From Alligator mississippiensis (taxonomy: Eukaryota > Chordata > Crocodylia > Alligatoridae): a stretch of DNA of 64,000 nucleotides. This document shows, in pieces, positions 1-24,214 of this stretch (position 1 is its first letter; each line of letters opens with the position of its first letter). Both the position numbers and the translations under genes were made by a program. The stretch covers positions 349,344,203 to 349,408,202 of the forward strand of contig NC_081824.1 in assembly GCF_030867095.1 (NCBI RefSeq), read 5' to 3'. The notes under the pieces are model-generated. The model made no database searches and was not told where the DNA came from. It saw only the letters and a list, made by a program, of their open reading frames with translations.

Positions 1-2735
1 ATTTTTCTGAGTTTACTCCTAGAGATGCTTATGTCAAGAAAAATAAGAAATTCAAATGCAATGAGATCCCCTATTAATTACAAGCATGTCAGTTAACTAT
101 TTTCCATTTTCATTGATGTAACTGAACTACCAAACCTGGTCAAGTAACATTTATATAATCTGTTTCTAAAGAAGGACTTAGTATAATAGTAAAAAAGAGT
201 TTTTTTACTTTGGTTGTAGCTATCTATATCCCTTCTTGCACAGTGCCTTTCTCCCTCTGATCCCCACAACTCTCAGTAAGAGACTGAGAATGAGGTCTAA
301 CAGCCAAACATCAAGGTTTCCTTTTAATTAATAAAATGGAATCCTGCCCAAAAATATATTAGTACAATTATTACTTGTAGACCTACATAAAAGGAAATGC
401 ACAGGTCAGTCAGTGATACCAGTAATTTAGCAAAATAAAAAGCTAAATATGGTATTCAGAATATATATGTCAGTTAATAAATATTCCTCATTGCAGCCTG
501 TCAAGTTAAAAAATTTAAAATCAATATATTTAATTAAAATAAAAGAACAGGATGCAAAGAGCTAGAGCTAAGTAGAACAACACAGCAAAGAGGAGCATAA
601 TTTTCACTCTAGAATTATGGCAGCTGACAGAACAGAAGCATCCCCACCCTTTCACTCCCTTTCTCTCCCCCAAATAGCCTTTTTGATGCTGTTTGTCTTG
701 TCTTAACTTCACTTAGGTTCTCTAACAAACAGGCTCTTAATAGCCCTGCTCATGGCTCTGACCTCTAGAATATCCACAAAGTAGCAGGAATTGCAGATAT
801 GGAAAGTGGGGAAGGTAGAAAGAAACTCACAGTAATCTTAACTGCCCTTGAATCCACCAGAGATCTTCTCTATACGCCTATATTTTTCCATTCTGGATAA
901 AGAACAAAAAACACAGGAAAATTGGAATTCTGGCATGCAGCTCACTAAAACATATAGAAAAAGAGGGGAAGTCTCGTATTATTGAAAGAATACCTCCAGC
1001 CATGGTATGTCAAAGGGAAACTGGCTTTTCAAGCTAACTGGAAGGAGGTGTAGTTGAGTAAAGCCAGGAGCCTTCTGATCTACTGGAGGAGTTGTTCTAA
1101 GAATAAACTTACCAGTAAGACAATATTCCTTTTTCTCTCTGTTTTTCAATTTCTTAAGATTTGTTCACAGCCAGGAGGACAATCTCACCCTGGCATAAAA
1201 AGAGAGACCCATAGGCTTCAGAAGGTGTTAAGAGAGAACTTACTGCAGAAAGATCTAAAAAAGGAAGATGAAAATAAAGGTAATGTTCCCTTGTATTTCC
1301 TTTGCTGAACAGATTCACGTCATTAACAGTGACTGCCCCAGTTCTATATGCTGCCAAAAACCTACAGTGCTTCCCTGTGTGGCTCAGTACCAGATTCTCA
1401 ACTGTCTTCCTTTCCACTGACAAAACAGTTCATGTGGGAAAAGGCCCACAGCAGGTACGCAGCAAGGAGATGGATAGCTGGGAATTTGGAGTTAATTGCC
1501 CGCCCTAGTTGGGAGGATGGTATGTCCACTTTCATGTGTGCTTTTAATGTGGCACAATAGATTGCAATGGCAGTCCAGAAAGCACAGACATTTGAGAGAT
1601 CCTCTGTCCAACATATAAATGGAAAGCAGGGTTAAAATGACAAGCAAGGTTTTTCTGACTTCATTCCAGGACACCTGGTCTACATTTCTGTTCGCAGGAT
1701 ACTCAGGTTAGCAAGCAGGAAACAGATCTATGGTTTTTCTTTGCTTACATACTTTTTAGCTAATTTATCTTAAAGATTAATGCAGTCTCTTGGTACTTGT
1801 TTAACTAGAACGGGTGTGAATTTCTGTTAAAGCCAGAAAACAAATTGCTAGGTATGTGAATGAAAACAAAATCCAGTGTACACTGCCCCAAACAAAGCCC
1901 CCCTGATTATACCCAACCTGAATAAGGCATACGTAGTAATTTTCTTAGTTGTTGTTTTTTTTACATTCACTACCTAAAACAATGAGTCAAAAGAAAGAAA
2001 GCTAAAAGAAAAATATTATAGTTTGATCATCTTATACTCTTTGCTTGTTCTCTTTTGAACAACATGTTCCAGTATTCCTGTTGAGTCAGATCCAGAAATA
2101 TCAAGGACTTAGCTTAAAAGTCAACATTTATTTAAGTGTTTTACTTGTTGGCTCATTCCTTGTTTCTAATGTGCCACCCTCCTGATTATCTCAGCCCTCT
2201 GCCTGCCTTCACCTTCTCTGTTTTCTCCCTTTGCTTTCTTGCCACTGTCTCAATAGCTTGTTCTGTCCAGTCATTATCCTGTACTTCCACCATGATTCCC
2301 CAGCTTCCCACCTACCAGTTTAGCTTAGGGGTTTTATACAGCTGCCCACTGCTGTGGTATCTGAACACCTTAATGCAAAATCACCAGTAATAACAAAGTT
2401 CCATGGAGAAAACTTTTTCTTTTCTAGCAAAAAAAAGTCTTGCTAGTAGTGGGGTGCCTTTGATGTTTAGATGTGGGGTTTATGGAATGATTGTGCCATT
2501 TCTTTTGGTAGAAGGCCTTTAAAAGAAGGTGGCTTTCCAGGCAGACTCTGAGTTTTCCTCTTTTAGAAGTCAACAGGTTCTAAAGACAAGATCAGAAATC
2601 ATTGTTTTCACTCACTTCAAGCATGTCTGTATTACAACAGTAGCATGTACTGGCTGGGGCTTTTGCAAGCCCACCTCACCTCACTACTCCTGCTGATATA
2701 TTCCCAACCTAGACTTATGCTGGAAGGACCTCCAT
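1..2735. other. AT-rich flank, no recognisable gene
   Basis: I see no convincing exon, RNA gene or intact mobile element here. Open frames are all under 100 codons, do not resemble known proteins and overlap on both strands. It lies upstream of the first coding exon of the sulfotransferase. A non-coding 5' exon of that gene could lie here, but nothing marks one. Confidence 0.5.
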
Positions 2736-3525
2736 CTATGGCTTACTTGAGCACTGGCCCCACCTGCATGTTTCTGAGTTTGAAATGTGTCTGTGGGAGC
2801 AGGTGAGCAAGGCAAGCTTGAGGATGCCCTGGCCAGGCCATGTCATCACCACAGTGAAGATATGCCCTAGATTCCACTTTGTGATCACCATTGTCCAAGA
2901 GGAGCATACCTGCCCATGGTGGGTTGTATACAAAAAGCTGGCCTGTGATGTAGCAGGAGTTTGAACCTTTGAAAATCAGGACCAAAGCCTTTAGTGGGCA
3001 TGAGACAGTGACTGGTAGCCAGCAAAAGGAGTTGAACATGACCCTGACATCCTATGTCATGGAGAAAGCAAGTACAGTAGTCACCTTCTGCATCAGTAGG
3101 AGCCCATGCACTGTCTCCATATTCAGCTTCAGATACAGTAAATTACAGTAATCCAGCCTGAAGATGAATAATACATTGATCACTGTGGCCAAGTCCCCTC
3201 CTGAGAATAAAGAATGAAGTTTCCTAATAAGACGGAAATGAAAGAAGGCATTTCCCAATGCCAATGCTATCCAGTCCTTCGAGCTTTGTGAGGAGTTAAA
3301 GAGGATTTACAATTGGGGCATGCATGCCTTTAGAAGGTGAAGACATTGTCTAAGGTAGTTTTCTCAAAGCTTTTCCTCTACCTAGCCAGCATCACTTTAG
3401 TTTTGTTCGGATTCAGCTTGAGACATGTGCTGTACATCCAAAAAAGCCTAGTGTGTAGACTTTCTGATTTCTTAGTGATGATGGTTGCAAGAGGTAAGAA
3501 TAAGAGCTGAGAATCACTGCCATAC
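2736..3525 (-). mobile_element. Old L2-clade (CR1/L2-like) LINE fragment, C-terminal reverse transcriptase region
   Basis: Read on the minus strand, this keeps hallmarks of the L2/CR1 reverse-transcriptase C-terminus: a LNPNKTKVML stretch near 3400, a FRLDYCNLLY stretch near 3150 (family form SRLDYCNALY), and LCWLPVTV near 3020 (family form LHWLPV). Between them runs diverged sequence broken by stops and frame changes. There is no full ORF, endonuclease or 3' tail. The many changes suggest an ancient insertion. The clade call rests on remembered family motifs. Confidence 0.7.
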
Positions 3526-4866
3526 AGTTGACTGCTAAGCTTGTGGCATCTGTCTCTTGCAGTGTCTTATACAGATGTTGAAGAGAAAAGGGGATTTAAA
3601 CATTCCGCTTTCATATAAACATACCTTTGTTGAGATCAATGTATTGCAGCATCGTGCTAGTGAATAACAACCAGAAAGTGGAAATGAATAGAAACTGACT
3701 GTAAATAAAAGTTAATGATCAACAGCAGTTAGTTTTCCTTCTCCAAATTGACTAAAGGGCAAGATATAAGCTGTTCTGTATTGCACCAGAGGAAAACTAA
3801 ATTGGATTTTTCAAAAATCCCCTTGTTAATTTCAGTTGCTATTGGTCAGTGTTGTAAAGAAACTTATTTTCTATTTACGCTACTACAGGAGCAGTTTAGA
3901 TTAACTAATAGGGGAAAGAAAGGTTTAATCTGAGACTGAACTATGGTGCAGACACATTTTAAACAGCAGCCACTGGAGCTGCTTGAATGTTAATAATTAT
4001 AGGTATTAAAGGTGTCAGAGGTAAGGAAATACATTTTACAGTATAATTTTAAAAACTTCCCTCAGGGGATTTAAAAAAGGAGTGTATTGTGCAAGTTAGA
4101 GAAACTTACTATCCATTGGTTGCTGCTATGCTTCTGTTTTCTCTTTGTCCCTGTGTTCATATAGCACTTTTGAACTCTGCCCAGTTTCTCATAGTACTTC
4201 TGTGACTACAGCAGGTATATCAAGGAATAGGTAAGATTAAAAACGGCACACTCTTTGCAGTTGCATCCTGTAGACCAGAGAAAGGAGTTCTTCAGCGTAT
4301 GAAAAATTATCTGGCTTCAACCACAGCTTTGTAGCTCAGAGTCCAGCAACTTTACTAACACCGCACTGTACCCTGTAAAAAGCAAAGAAACAAAAACTGA
4401 AGAGAAGGAAGGACATCAAGAAAACACCTCTACAGTCTGTTTTGTGAGTATGGGGTTATAGTTAATATGCTATTTTTAACCATGCGGGTGTATGTGAGAA
4501 GTGTAACAAGCAGGCACTTTGGTTTTATCAAAATTACCCAAATTTATCACCAACACTCAAAAATAACTAATAAAGGTGCAAAAATGAGTGTGTGTGATAC
4601 AGAGAGATGTATAATGCAAGAGTATTCCATAAAAGTCCAAAAATGGAAGATAAACAAGACAGCCACAGGGATTCGCTTTGCAATGGCATAGATATGTTAC
4701 TAAGACTACAAATAGATGTTGCATTTGTCCAGGGAGAAATCATTTTCTCCTGTGACAAAGTGGGATCATTCAGATGTCCACATCCATTATCTTAGGACAA
4801 GCCCTAGAAAGGTTTGCAGGATGAGAAGTACTAACCATTGGTCCCAAGACATTTCTAAGTGAGTCT
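3526..4866. other. No recognisable feature
   Basis: AT-rich unique-looking DNA. Short frames only, with no exon-like segments flanked by usable splice sites. Confidence 0.45.
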
Positions 4867-5330
4867 AAACTGGGGTGGGCAATTATTTGGGCTGGAGAGC
4901 CACTTAAGGAGGTTTGGTGAGCTTTTGCAGATAGGCAGGGCAGAGCTGCTGACCAAGCCTGGCGTGGGGCGGGGTTCTGACAACAGTGTGTGGTGTACTG
5001 ACCTGGCCCTGGTGCAGGGGAATGGGGTGCTGGCCCAGCCCAGCACAGCAGTGGTGGGGAGGTGGAATTGATCCTATCCAGCCCGGGTCTGTCCACCATG
5101 CACCCACCTCCAGGAGCACCAGATGGAGTGGGCAGGCAGGGTGTCCATGGAACAGCCATGGTGACCCTGCAGCAGGGAAGCTTGGCTCTGGCCAGACAAG
5201 CTCTGATTTTGGGTGGTATGCGCTGCTGACACATGCACTGTCCCAGTTTTTTTAGGCATGGGGTTTTTTTGACCCTGGGATCTCCCAGAGTCAATCCTCT
5301 CCCCCCTGCCCCTCCCCCCCCCATGTTACA
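4867..5330 (+). mobile_element. Truncated non-autonomous hAT, left end
   Basis: The left end TGGGGTGGGCAATTATTT and the following bases (ggctggagagccactt, then ggtttggtgagct) match the left end of the complete element at 19151-20263. No matching right terminus (TTGCCCACCCC) is found downstream, so the copy appears truncated in a GC-rich interior near 5330. The 239-codon minus-strand frame over this interior is a composition artefact. Confidence 0.55.
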
Positions 5331-5810
5331 AAATAGCAGCACAGGGAACATCTGTATGTGTGATGTGTGAGGTATGTGGCACCGCAGATGGTCTGCAGCA
5401 CCACGTACCACGCATCCATACTCACTGGACATGTCCTCCTGTTCTAAACAGTTGTCCTGGGATTGTGTCATTGAAAAGCAGCAGTGCATTCAACCACTCA
5501 CTAGGCTGTGATTGAAAAGGTAATGTGTGTATACACAAATCCTACAAGTTTGCTGTTCCAGGACAAAATAAAGGCACAGCTGGTCTCAGGACAAATGCAA
5601 CATCTCTTTGTAGCCTATGCCTTTTCTTGTGTTTTATTTAATAAAGAATCACTTGATTGTATGAGATGCCTTCAGTTGACAATGGAGCAAAAAAGTGCAA
5701 ATTTAAGTACCTAAAAGTAGGCGTTTAATTTTTCCTTTGGTACCTTAGTAAACAGCATGACAACCCACAACTGTCACCAAAGCCAGCAGGAGCCACCGCA
5801 CATTAAGTGG

Positions 5811-6200
5811 CTACATCTACACGAGCTATTAGCATGGAGCAATAAACTCCAGCGCATATTGTTCCAGAGTTTACTCATCCTGGATGCATTGTTTGCATGG
5901 GCACCCAGGACCACATCATGTTGAGCCAGGCTGGAGCAGCCCCACCTGGCAGGAAGCCCAGCAAGTCAGCCTGCCAGCCTAGGAATGCTCCAGTATGGCT
6001 CAGTGTGCTGCAGGGGGGCTGGCTGGGGCACAAGGGTGCTCCAGTGCAGGGCTAGCTGTCAGGGAGCCCCTACACTGTAGCACCTTCATGCCCCAGCCAG
6101 CACCATCAGCGTCTACATGTATGTTGCTGTGCACTAGAGAACTCCGCCGTAGGATAGTACTTATATTTACCAGTACTAACCTACAGTGGACTGAATTTGT
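5811..6200. mobile_element. Probable Harbinger-like MITE fragment
   Basis: GGCTACATCTACACGAGC near 5817 resembles the CATCTACAC-type termini of the elements at 13020, 24947 and 61201. CGTCTACATGTATGTTG near 6111 may be an internal or far-end relic. No paired terminus or target duplication could be fixed, so the limits are approximate. Confidence 0.3.
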
Positions 6201-6217
6201 TTCCTGAGGCCTAATGG

Positions 6218-6441
6218 CTGGGGACAGACATTACACATGAACCGGTTTAAGTGATCAGAAACTGGTTTAAACCTCCTGATTTAAGTGATCAGAAACTGGT
6301 TTAAACCTGTAACAGAACAGAGGTTCAGTATACAAAAACCAGTTTGAAAATGTCTGAAACCAGTTTGAGATAAACCTGGTTGAATGTAGTATCAGACTTA
6401 ACTGATTTGGCTCAAACCGGTTTATGCAATGTTTGTCCCAG
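6218..6441. mobile_element. Short MITE with CTGGGGACAGACATT termini
   Basis: The left end CTGGGGACAGACATT pairs with the right end AATGTTTGTCCCAG, and both are followed inward by CCGGTTTA-like bases. A segment of about 30 bases (AAGTGATCAGAAACTGG core) is duplicated in tandem at 6243-6307. The same family supplies the ends of the larger element at 7655-8929. A target-site duplication is not clear. It sits about 0.5 kb upstream of the first sulfotransferase coding exon. Confidence 0.55.
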
Positions 6442-6959
6442 ACCCCTTGCTGGTTTAAGATAAACCAGACGCCCCCAGTATCCCAGCATGCTCTCTGAGC
6501 TGTGTGAGGCCCTCTGCTCCACAGCAAGGCTGGCCCCTCACCTCTGCTCCCTTGCTGGAGCTCCAGCAGAGACTGCAGGTACAGCCATTTCCTAAATATG
6601 GATTTAAACATATCTTTAGACATAACTTTTGGAAAGCAAATAAAAATGTTGGACATTTCTGACAGAGGTGTACCAGTCAGTCAGGCACTTAGGAAAGCTG
6701 CGATTCACAGAGACAGCAATGACTTTGGGCTGCTGCAGTGTGTGGGGCTGCAACAGAAGCTATTTTTTTGCCTCCCTTCCCCACAAATTGGCACCTGAGG
6801 CTGTTGCCCCAGTCACTCTGCCCTCATTATGTTTCTGATTTTTCAGCCACAATGAATACACTAAAGAAGAGTCTTGCTGAGACTAGAACAGCAGTTCTGT
6901 AGAGTGACTAGCGTATTGCCTACCCATTTCTTCTGTAGTATACGTTGGACCTGGATCAG

Positions 6960-18259
<11,300 letters not shown>

Positions 18260-19142
18260 GGAGGGGCCATGGGGATTAGTCTCAAATCTACTAGCAGTTT
18301 TCCTTATATGAAGCTCACAAAATACCTGTGCACCTGAAATGAATATTCCCATATTTGCTACCTCAGTGATTTCACAGGGGTGGGCATCCTCTTACTCTGT
18401 GTGAACTTTCAGGTAAATATCTAATTTGAGGTAGAATTATGTAGCAAAATCCGTTCAAGAATTAGCAGAAGTCCCTTATGATTTTACCCCCAATACAAAG
18501 TGGGGGTTGGTATGATTTCCCTGATGGATGAGTATTTCCAGAGATAACCTTTAGTGTTCATAAAAATACTTATGAGGAGCAGGGGGCAGAGGCCATGAGA
18601 TGAGACAGAAGGCACTATAGAAATGCAAAAAGCTGTTGCCATCACATGCAGTCAGTGTGCTGTGTAAACCTTAAACAAACCTCACTATCCTTGCCACCAG
18701 TGTGGTAAGTGGATACTATTGGCCCCATTTTGCAGATAGCAAAACAGAGATGAATCTGAAAATGTACAGCAAGCATAAGGTCTGAATTTTTACATTTGGC
18801 TTCCTAAGGTTAGGCACCTGAACCTTCACTGAACAATCTAACTAAAATTGGCCTCTTCAAAGGTACTGAGCGCCCACTCAGTATTATCAACTAAACATGA
18901 TTTAAGTGCTAAATTGTGACATTCTGCCACAGACCAATGCTGCAGATGCAGAGCCATGCTACCTCAGCAATGCATTGGGAAACACAATGTTTCCTAGAGC
19001 TCCTCAGCTGTAGAGAAGAGTCAGCCCCAGATGCTCACTTAGAGGGGGCATAAGAATGACAGCTGCCACACTGGTCCTGACCTCCATTGCTGTCCCCGAA
19101 ACAAAGTAGTTGTTTCACTTCTGCCCTTACATGTCCAGAAAG
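18260..19142. other. SULT1C 3'UTR and downstream flank with SINE relics
   Basis: This stretch holds the 3'UTR, of uncertain length. A minus-strand MIR-like relic at about 18700-18760 reads GGCCCCATTTTGCAGATAGC. A further old repeat near 18845 reads CTTCAAAGGTACTGAGCGCC. Confidence 0.45.
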
Positions 19143-19150
19143 GTCTGAGG

Positions 19151-20263
19151 CAGGGGTGGGCAATTATTTCAGCTGGAAGGCTACTTAACAAGTTTTGGTG
19201 AGCTGTCACGGGCTGCACATACAAAATCCTTTAGAAGATATCATTTTAACAAATTATAGATAAAAACAAATCTTATACTAAAAATCAAACATCTACTATA
19301 AAGTATTTTAATTTTATTTAAAAAAAAATTTCTGTCCTGATTTATGTTTTTTGAGTAGAGTATATAGAGGCAATTGTATAATAGCTCAAATTAAAGTCTT
19401 TTTGTATATTGTGGGTGTGTGGGGGGGTGTAGTGTGTGTGGAGGGGCTGGGGAGATATCTGTGGGGGGCAGTTGGGCTGTGTGTGTGGGGCAGGTGGGGG
19501 TACAGTGTGTGTTGGCATGGGGGACTCGGGGAGGGTGTGGGGGGGTGCGTATGATTGGGGGGAGCTGCCCATGCACTAGGTCCTGGGAGGTGGCCAGGAG
19601 TGGGAGGAGGGAGGGACAGGGTGGGGGTAGGGAATGTGTGCAGCAGAGCTTGCCCAAACAGTGTGGTTCTGGTGCTGTCTGCACCCCCACCCCATCCAGC
19701 CTGCAACTGCTCCCACAGTGCTTCACATGAGGCCAAGCCCTGCCCACTCCTACCCATGGCAGCCTGTGTCATGCTCCCGCCTGCATGTGCCAGCCCTAGC
19801 CCTGGCCAGTGTGCACAGCTTCCCAGCATGGCTGCTTCCAGTGTGGCTGCAGCCACCCAGGAACTACTTAGCTCCCGCTCCAGCATCTCCTTCTCCTCTT
19901 CCTGCCCCACTGCACTTCTCTGGATGGGGGTGAAGCTGCAGCCAGGCATCTTCCAGCCATCTTCCACACAGACACTCCACCCACCTGGCACCATGAACAG
20001 CCTGGCCAAGTAGGTGGAAGGTGGCTGGGAGCTGGAGCCAGAGCCCCATGCGCTGGAGCAGGAGACATCCAGCTGCAGCTTCCCCCAGCCCAGAGCAGAG
20101 CAACAGGGCAGAGGCAGGAGAAGGAGGAGCTGCTGGAGACAGGGGGAGACAAGCAGTACCCAGATAGCTGCTGCCAATGAATTGGCAGGAGCCCATCCAT
20201 GGACTTGATCCAGTCAGTTGGTGGGCTGGATCTGCCCCTTGGGACATATTTTGCCCACCCCTG
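19151..20263. mobile_element. Complete non-autonomous hAT element
   Basis: Perfect 13-bp terminal inverted repeats, CAGGGGTGGGCAA and TTGCCCACCCCTG, are flanked by an 8-bp duplication GTCTGAGG / GTCTGAAG (19143-19150 and 20264-20271, one mismatch). The 1113-bp interior is GC-rich and encodes no recognisable transposase; its long overlapping frames on both strands are composition artefacts. Truncated relatives are at 4867 and, with similar ends, at 24215. Confidence 0.88.
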
Positions 20264-20501
20264 GTCTGAAGGCTGGTATGTAACAGGAGCTGAGCCATGG
20301 CTCTATTTATTTTATCCCCCCTCTCCCTTGTTTTGTAAGTTACTGTTGGATGAGAAGCAATTCTGTATCCTCCACTTTGTTCCACTTTGTTCCTCCAAGT
20401 GCAAGGTTTGTAATTCTGGAGAACCCTGATACAGGCCATACAACAATTTGAAAAGCTTCTTATCCCTTACTAAAGTGTGTGACTGCATAAGACCTGGTCA
20501 C

Positions 20502-20660
20502 TAGGGGTGTGCGAAGCTTTGGTTTGTGATTCAATTCAGAGAAGATTTGGCACAATTTGGAGGCCGAATCACTGAATCTGAATTGAATCAGGAGAAGGAA
20601 AAAAAACTCTGAATCAATTCAGAAAAGATTGAGACAAGATTTGGAGATTCAGAAGGCAGT
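20502..20660 (+). mobile_element. hAT left-end fragment (TAGGGGTGTGCGAAGC family)
   Basis: The start TAGGGGTGTGCGAAGCTT is followed by GATTCAATTCAGAG-type repeats as in the element at 9689. No right terminus was found. The element may run on into the region up to about 21400. Confidence 0.55.
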
Positions 20661-21115
20661 CTTTCAGGGGAACAGAAACTGAGAAGAGGGAAGGGGAGCA
20701 GGGGGAAAGACTGACATCTCTAGTTGCCCAGTGACTGTGATCTTTCCCTGAGTCCCCTTCCAATCACAGTGTTCTGGGGGAGAGATGTAGAAACAGAATA
20801 TAAGCTTCTGTCTGCAGGCTTTCTGTGCCTTTTGTGAGGCTATTTCTGCCTGAGCAACAGCACCTGAAAGGTACTAAACTGGCTTGGCTTCCTCCCATGT
20901 CAGTCTCCTGCTACTTTCTGTTCTTGGAAAGGACTGGATATAGCTTACTAACTAGAATCCCTCTACTTATCCCTATCCAATCCATTTCTTTCAATTTATA
21001 TTTGTTTTTGTGGGGGTTTTTTCCCAATACTTTTTTAAAAAGAAAACTGTGTTTTTCCTGGCAGTATGATCCATCACTGTGCAGGGAAGCACATACATTA
21101 CACACACTCACACAC

Positions 21116-21405
21116 CTTTATCATAGAAAAAGAAGTCAAATAGTGTTACAACACAGAAGAAGTGAGACAGTCGTAGAAGAAGAAGAGAGTATATATAGTT
21201 ATTGTTAGTTATAGTTACATACAGACTAAAGACAACATAGAAGAAGAAGTCAGAGATTCAGATAATTAAACACAACACAGAACTCAGACAGTTGTAGAAG
21301 AAGAAGAAGAAGAGATTATTTTAGTTACACACACAATAGTCAACACAACACAGAAGAAGTCAGACACAGTCAGACATCAGAGAAGAAGAAGAAGATATAC
21401 CATCT
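21116..21405. repeat. Degenerate tandem repeat (AACACAGAAGAAGTCAGACA type)
   Basis: Irregular copies of ACAACACAGAAGAAGTSAGACAG and GTAGAAGAAGAAGA recur about every 60-85 bp, near 21150, 21230, 21290, 21350 and 21385. It is purine-rich and not coding. Confidence 0.6.
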
Positions 21406-21644
21406 TATGACCCACATGGGAGACAAACTAGTAATGGGATTGGAGTCAGGAAGCTTTCTTATCCAAGCTCTGGCCTCCCAGGCCTTGAACATATGATTAA
21501 CATTGTCATACCTCTTAAAAGTTATGCACATACATCCATATTTGTTCAAGTCAGTGGCAATGGTAGGGTCATGGGAAATCAGAATGCTTCTCTAGAGATC
21601 TAAACATAAATTTAGATGCCAAAATTTAGTCACCCAAGTTTGAC

Positions 21645-21770
21645 AATATTAACCTTCCTGAGTCTCAATGTTCCTATTTGGTGAAATGGGGATAACAGGA
21701 CATACAAGCCTTTCCAAGCAGTTGTGAAGCATAATTTAAGATGCTTACTGAAATATAAATGAATACAATG
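21645..21770 (+). mobile_element. MIR-like SINE relic
   Basis: CTGAGTCTCAATGTTCC and GTGAAATGGGGATAACAGG, then GCAGTTGTGAAGCATAA, follow the MIR order CTCAGTTTCC / TGTAAAATGGGGATAAT / GTTGTGAGG. Confidence 0.55.
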
Positions 21771-22035
21771 AACAATGGATACAAAATGTATATAACTTCA
21801 AAGCAGTACTCATGTTGTACAGTGAAGCAGTAGTCAGAAGGGAACTCTGGAGTGATTTGTTCTCTGTTCTCTCCTGATTTCATAAGACAAGCTGTCTCTG
21901 GCAGTTCTGGGCAGAGGGATGTAAAACACATGAGTATCTTTGTGTGCATGTGTGTGAAAGCATAAAGTAGAGAAAGTGGGTGAATACATACAAACAAAGG
22001 TATGAAGACCTCAGACCATGTTCAAAAAGATATAT

Positions 22036-23761
22036 GTGTGGGGAACTAGTCTACCAGGACATGACAGCTTTCTGTAATTGAAAGGCGGACACCGCCGCGT
22101 GTCCTGGACACTGACCACCTATGAGAAATCTAAGGGCCAGAGGGTTAGGCCTCCTCAGACAGCCAGGGTCTTTCATGTGTTATCTCTGTTAGTGGAGGAT
22201 TTGAGGGTCAGGGATATACATAGAGGTACAGCCCAGCACCATATACCCTATAAATACACAGAGGCTCCAAATAAAGTTCAAAAGTATATTATAAACTCAC
22301 AATCATACAAAAACAAGATTAACAATAGGAAACATGCATAATATCAAGCATTTACTATATACACTGGTTAACTGCCATGCACCATAAAAACACCTGCCAA
22401 GGGGCCGTGAAGGGCAGCATCAGAACCTTCACAGGCTCACTGACCTGGAGTGACAGTCAGGCCCTCAGTCTTTTCCCTCAGAGGGTCTCAGACCGAGAGG
22501 GAGGGAGGGGTGGTAATTACCAGTCCAATGGATGATCAAGGTCCCGATCCAATAACACTTTTACAGGTAAGTATTAAATTATAATCCAATCTGATAGGTC
22601 ACCCCTCTCTCTCTCACTGCTACATTCACAGCTCATATCAGACACACAGGTATGATCACCAACCAAGTAAGCTCGCACACTGTTCAAACTTCAAGTACTC
22701 TCAAGCACCCGTATTCCATTTGTACACCAAATCACACCTCGGTATTCCATAAATACTCCCCAAAAATCACACCAGGTGTCAGTCATTCTTCTCACCAATC
22801 ATACTCACATACACATGACACCCTACTATTGTGCTCTCGGCACTCAGGTGTAGCACACTGCACTCGACTGGACCACACAACTTACTGCACATACTCCCCA
22901 GATGTAAGTGGGTCACCGACATCATCAAAGTGGGAAGTCCAGCTATTCTAGAACCTTCCCACCTCTCATCAGTGTGCACATGCTCAGGAGGGATCTCATG
23001 TTATGGAACACATCCAACATTATATTGTCTGTGTGTTTTCTTACACAACTTTCCTAAACCAAAAATTAAGAAGAGGCAAATAAAATAAACTCTGGACTGA
23101 ATACCCTATATTTTTTCTAGGTTCTTTTAGTACAACGAACACAACAAGAAAATCAGTAAATGCCCTGTGGTACTTTCTAAATATGCTAGCCAGTTTTCTT
23201 CTGGACTAACATTCCTTTCTTATGGCTCTACAATATCTCTTCTAAGGCCAGAAGGGAGTATTTCTGTTTACACATGATATAGGATTTTTCCCAGAGGCTG
23301 GATTATAGTCTGACTTTTAGAGAGATCTTGTCTCAAAAACTCTATAGGCTCCCAGCTGTAGCAGGCAGACTGAGTTATGCTCAGGCTCTAACTTTAGGCC
23401 TTTCCGGAACTAAGCAATTAAATTGTACAGAGTGCCTTATAAGGCACCGGGAAAAGTGAGTCTGTGATTGGTACGGTGGGCTAACCAGGTACAGTAGTTC
23501 CCCTAAAAGGAAAGGAAACTGAAAATGGAATAGGGATGGAGGACCTTATCTAAAAAGATGAGGTAAGAAACTTAGGGATTGGACAGTTTGAGATGAGAAA
23601 GTTACAAAAGTCGTGGACAAACAAAGAGACAGTGTGTGTTTGTGTTGCCACCCTGAGGAGATAGGAGCAACCTTGGACTTCTTGCTTTGAGTAACAAGGA
23701 ATCCAAAATTAACATCCAACACACCCAGCAAAGGATCTGAGGCTGGTACCACCAAATGTCA
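22036..23761. repeat. Unclassified repeat-like block, possibly LTR-derived fossil
   Basis: The block starts TGTGGGGAACTAG and ends CCACCAAATGTCA, and includes TATAAATACAC near 22250 and CCAAATAAAGTTC near 22268. These are LTR-like signals, but no target duplication matches, so the limits and the family are uncertain. Confidence 0.3.
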
Positions 23762-24214
23762 CTGCTGCAATGTTTATGGAACCACATGCCAGGTTGTATT
23801 ATAAGGAGAAAACGTGTAATAAGCCTAGGGGTTACTATTAAAAGTTCACTTGATGCCAAATCCGACCAGGGGCCATGTCAGTCTTTGGGGGTCTCTGGTA
23901 AAAGGAATCCTGGGGGCAATACCAGCAACACTGAGATTAATGAAAGGACCACTGTGGTGTCCAGGTAATTGTTTCAAAGACTCTGAATCAAAATGAGAAG
24001 CCTCTTTTGCAAGAAATCAAAGCCTCATTTTGCATCTCATACAGAAATCTCCCCTAAAAACCTCTGTAACCCAAATACTGCATGATTTCATCAATGCCAA
24101 CTGCTTCCTGCATTACCGTCAGTACCCTGGGAATCTCCTATTCACTGTAGACCACTCTTTACTGTGCTTGAGATATGTAATATAAGATATGCCAATATAA
24201 GATATGCCCTAACA

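Noticed and set aside
4770-5489. 239-codon minus-strand frame
   Set aside because: A composition artefact over GC-rich hAT-derived DNA; no homology pattern recognised.
6945-6959. Start of translation upstream of the ATG at 6960
   Set aside because: It would use TTG. The ATG at 6960 aligns with Met1 of human SULT1C2.
19386-20177. 263-codon minus-strand frame and companions
   Set aside because: They lie inside a GC-rich hAT with perfect ends, overlap open frames on both strands and show no domain pattern.
21116-21405. CRISPR-like array
   Set aside because: Repeats are irregular in spacing and sequence, and the window is vertebrate nuclear DNA.
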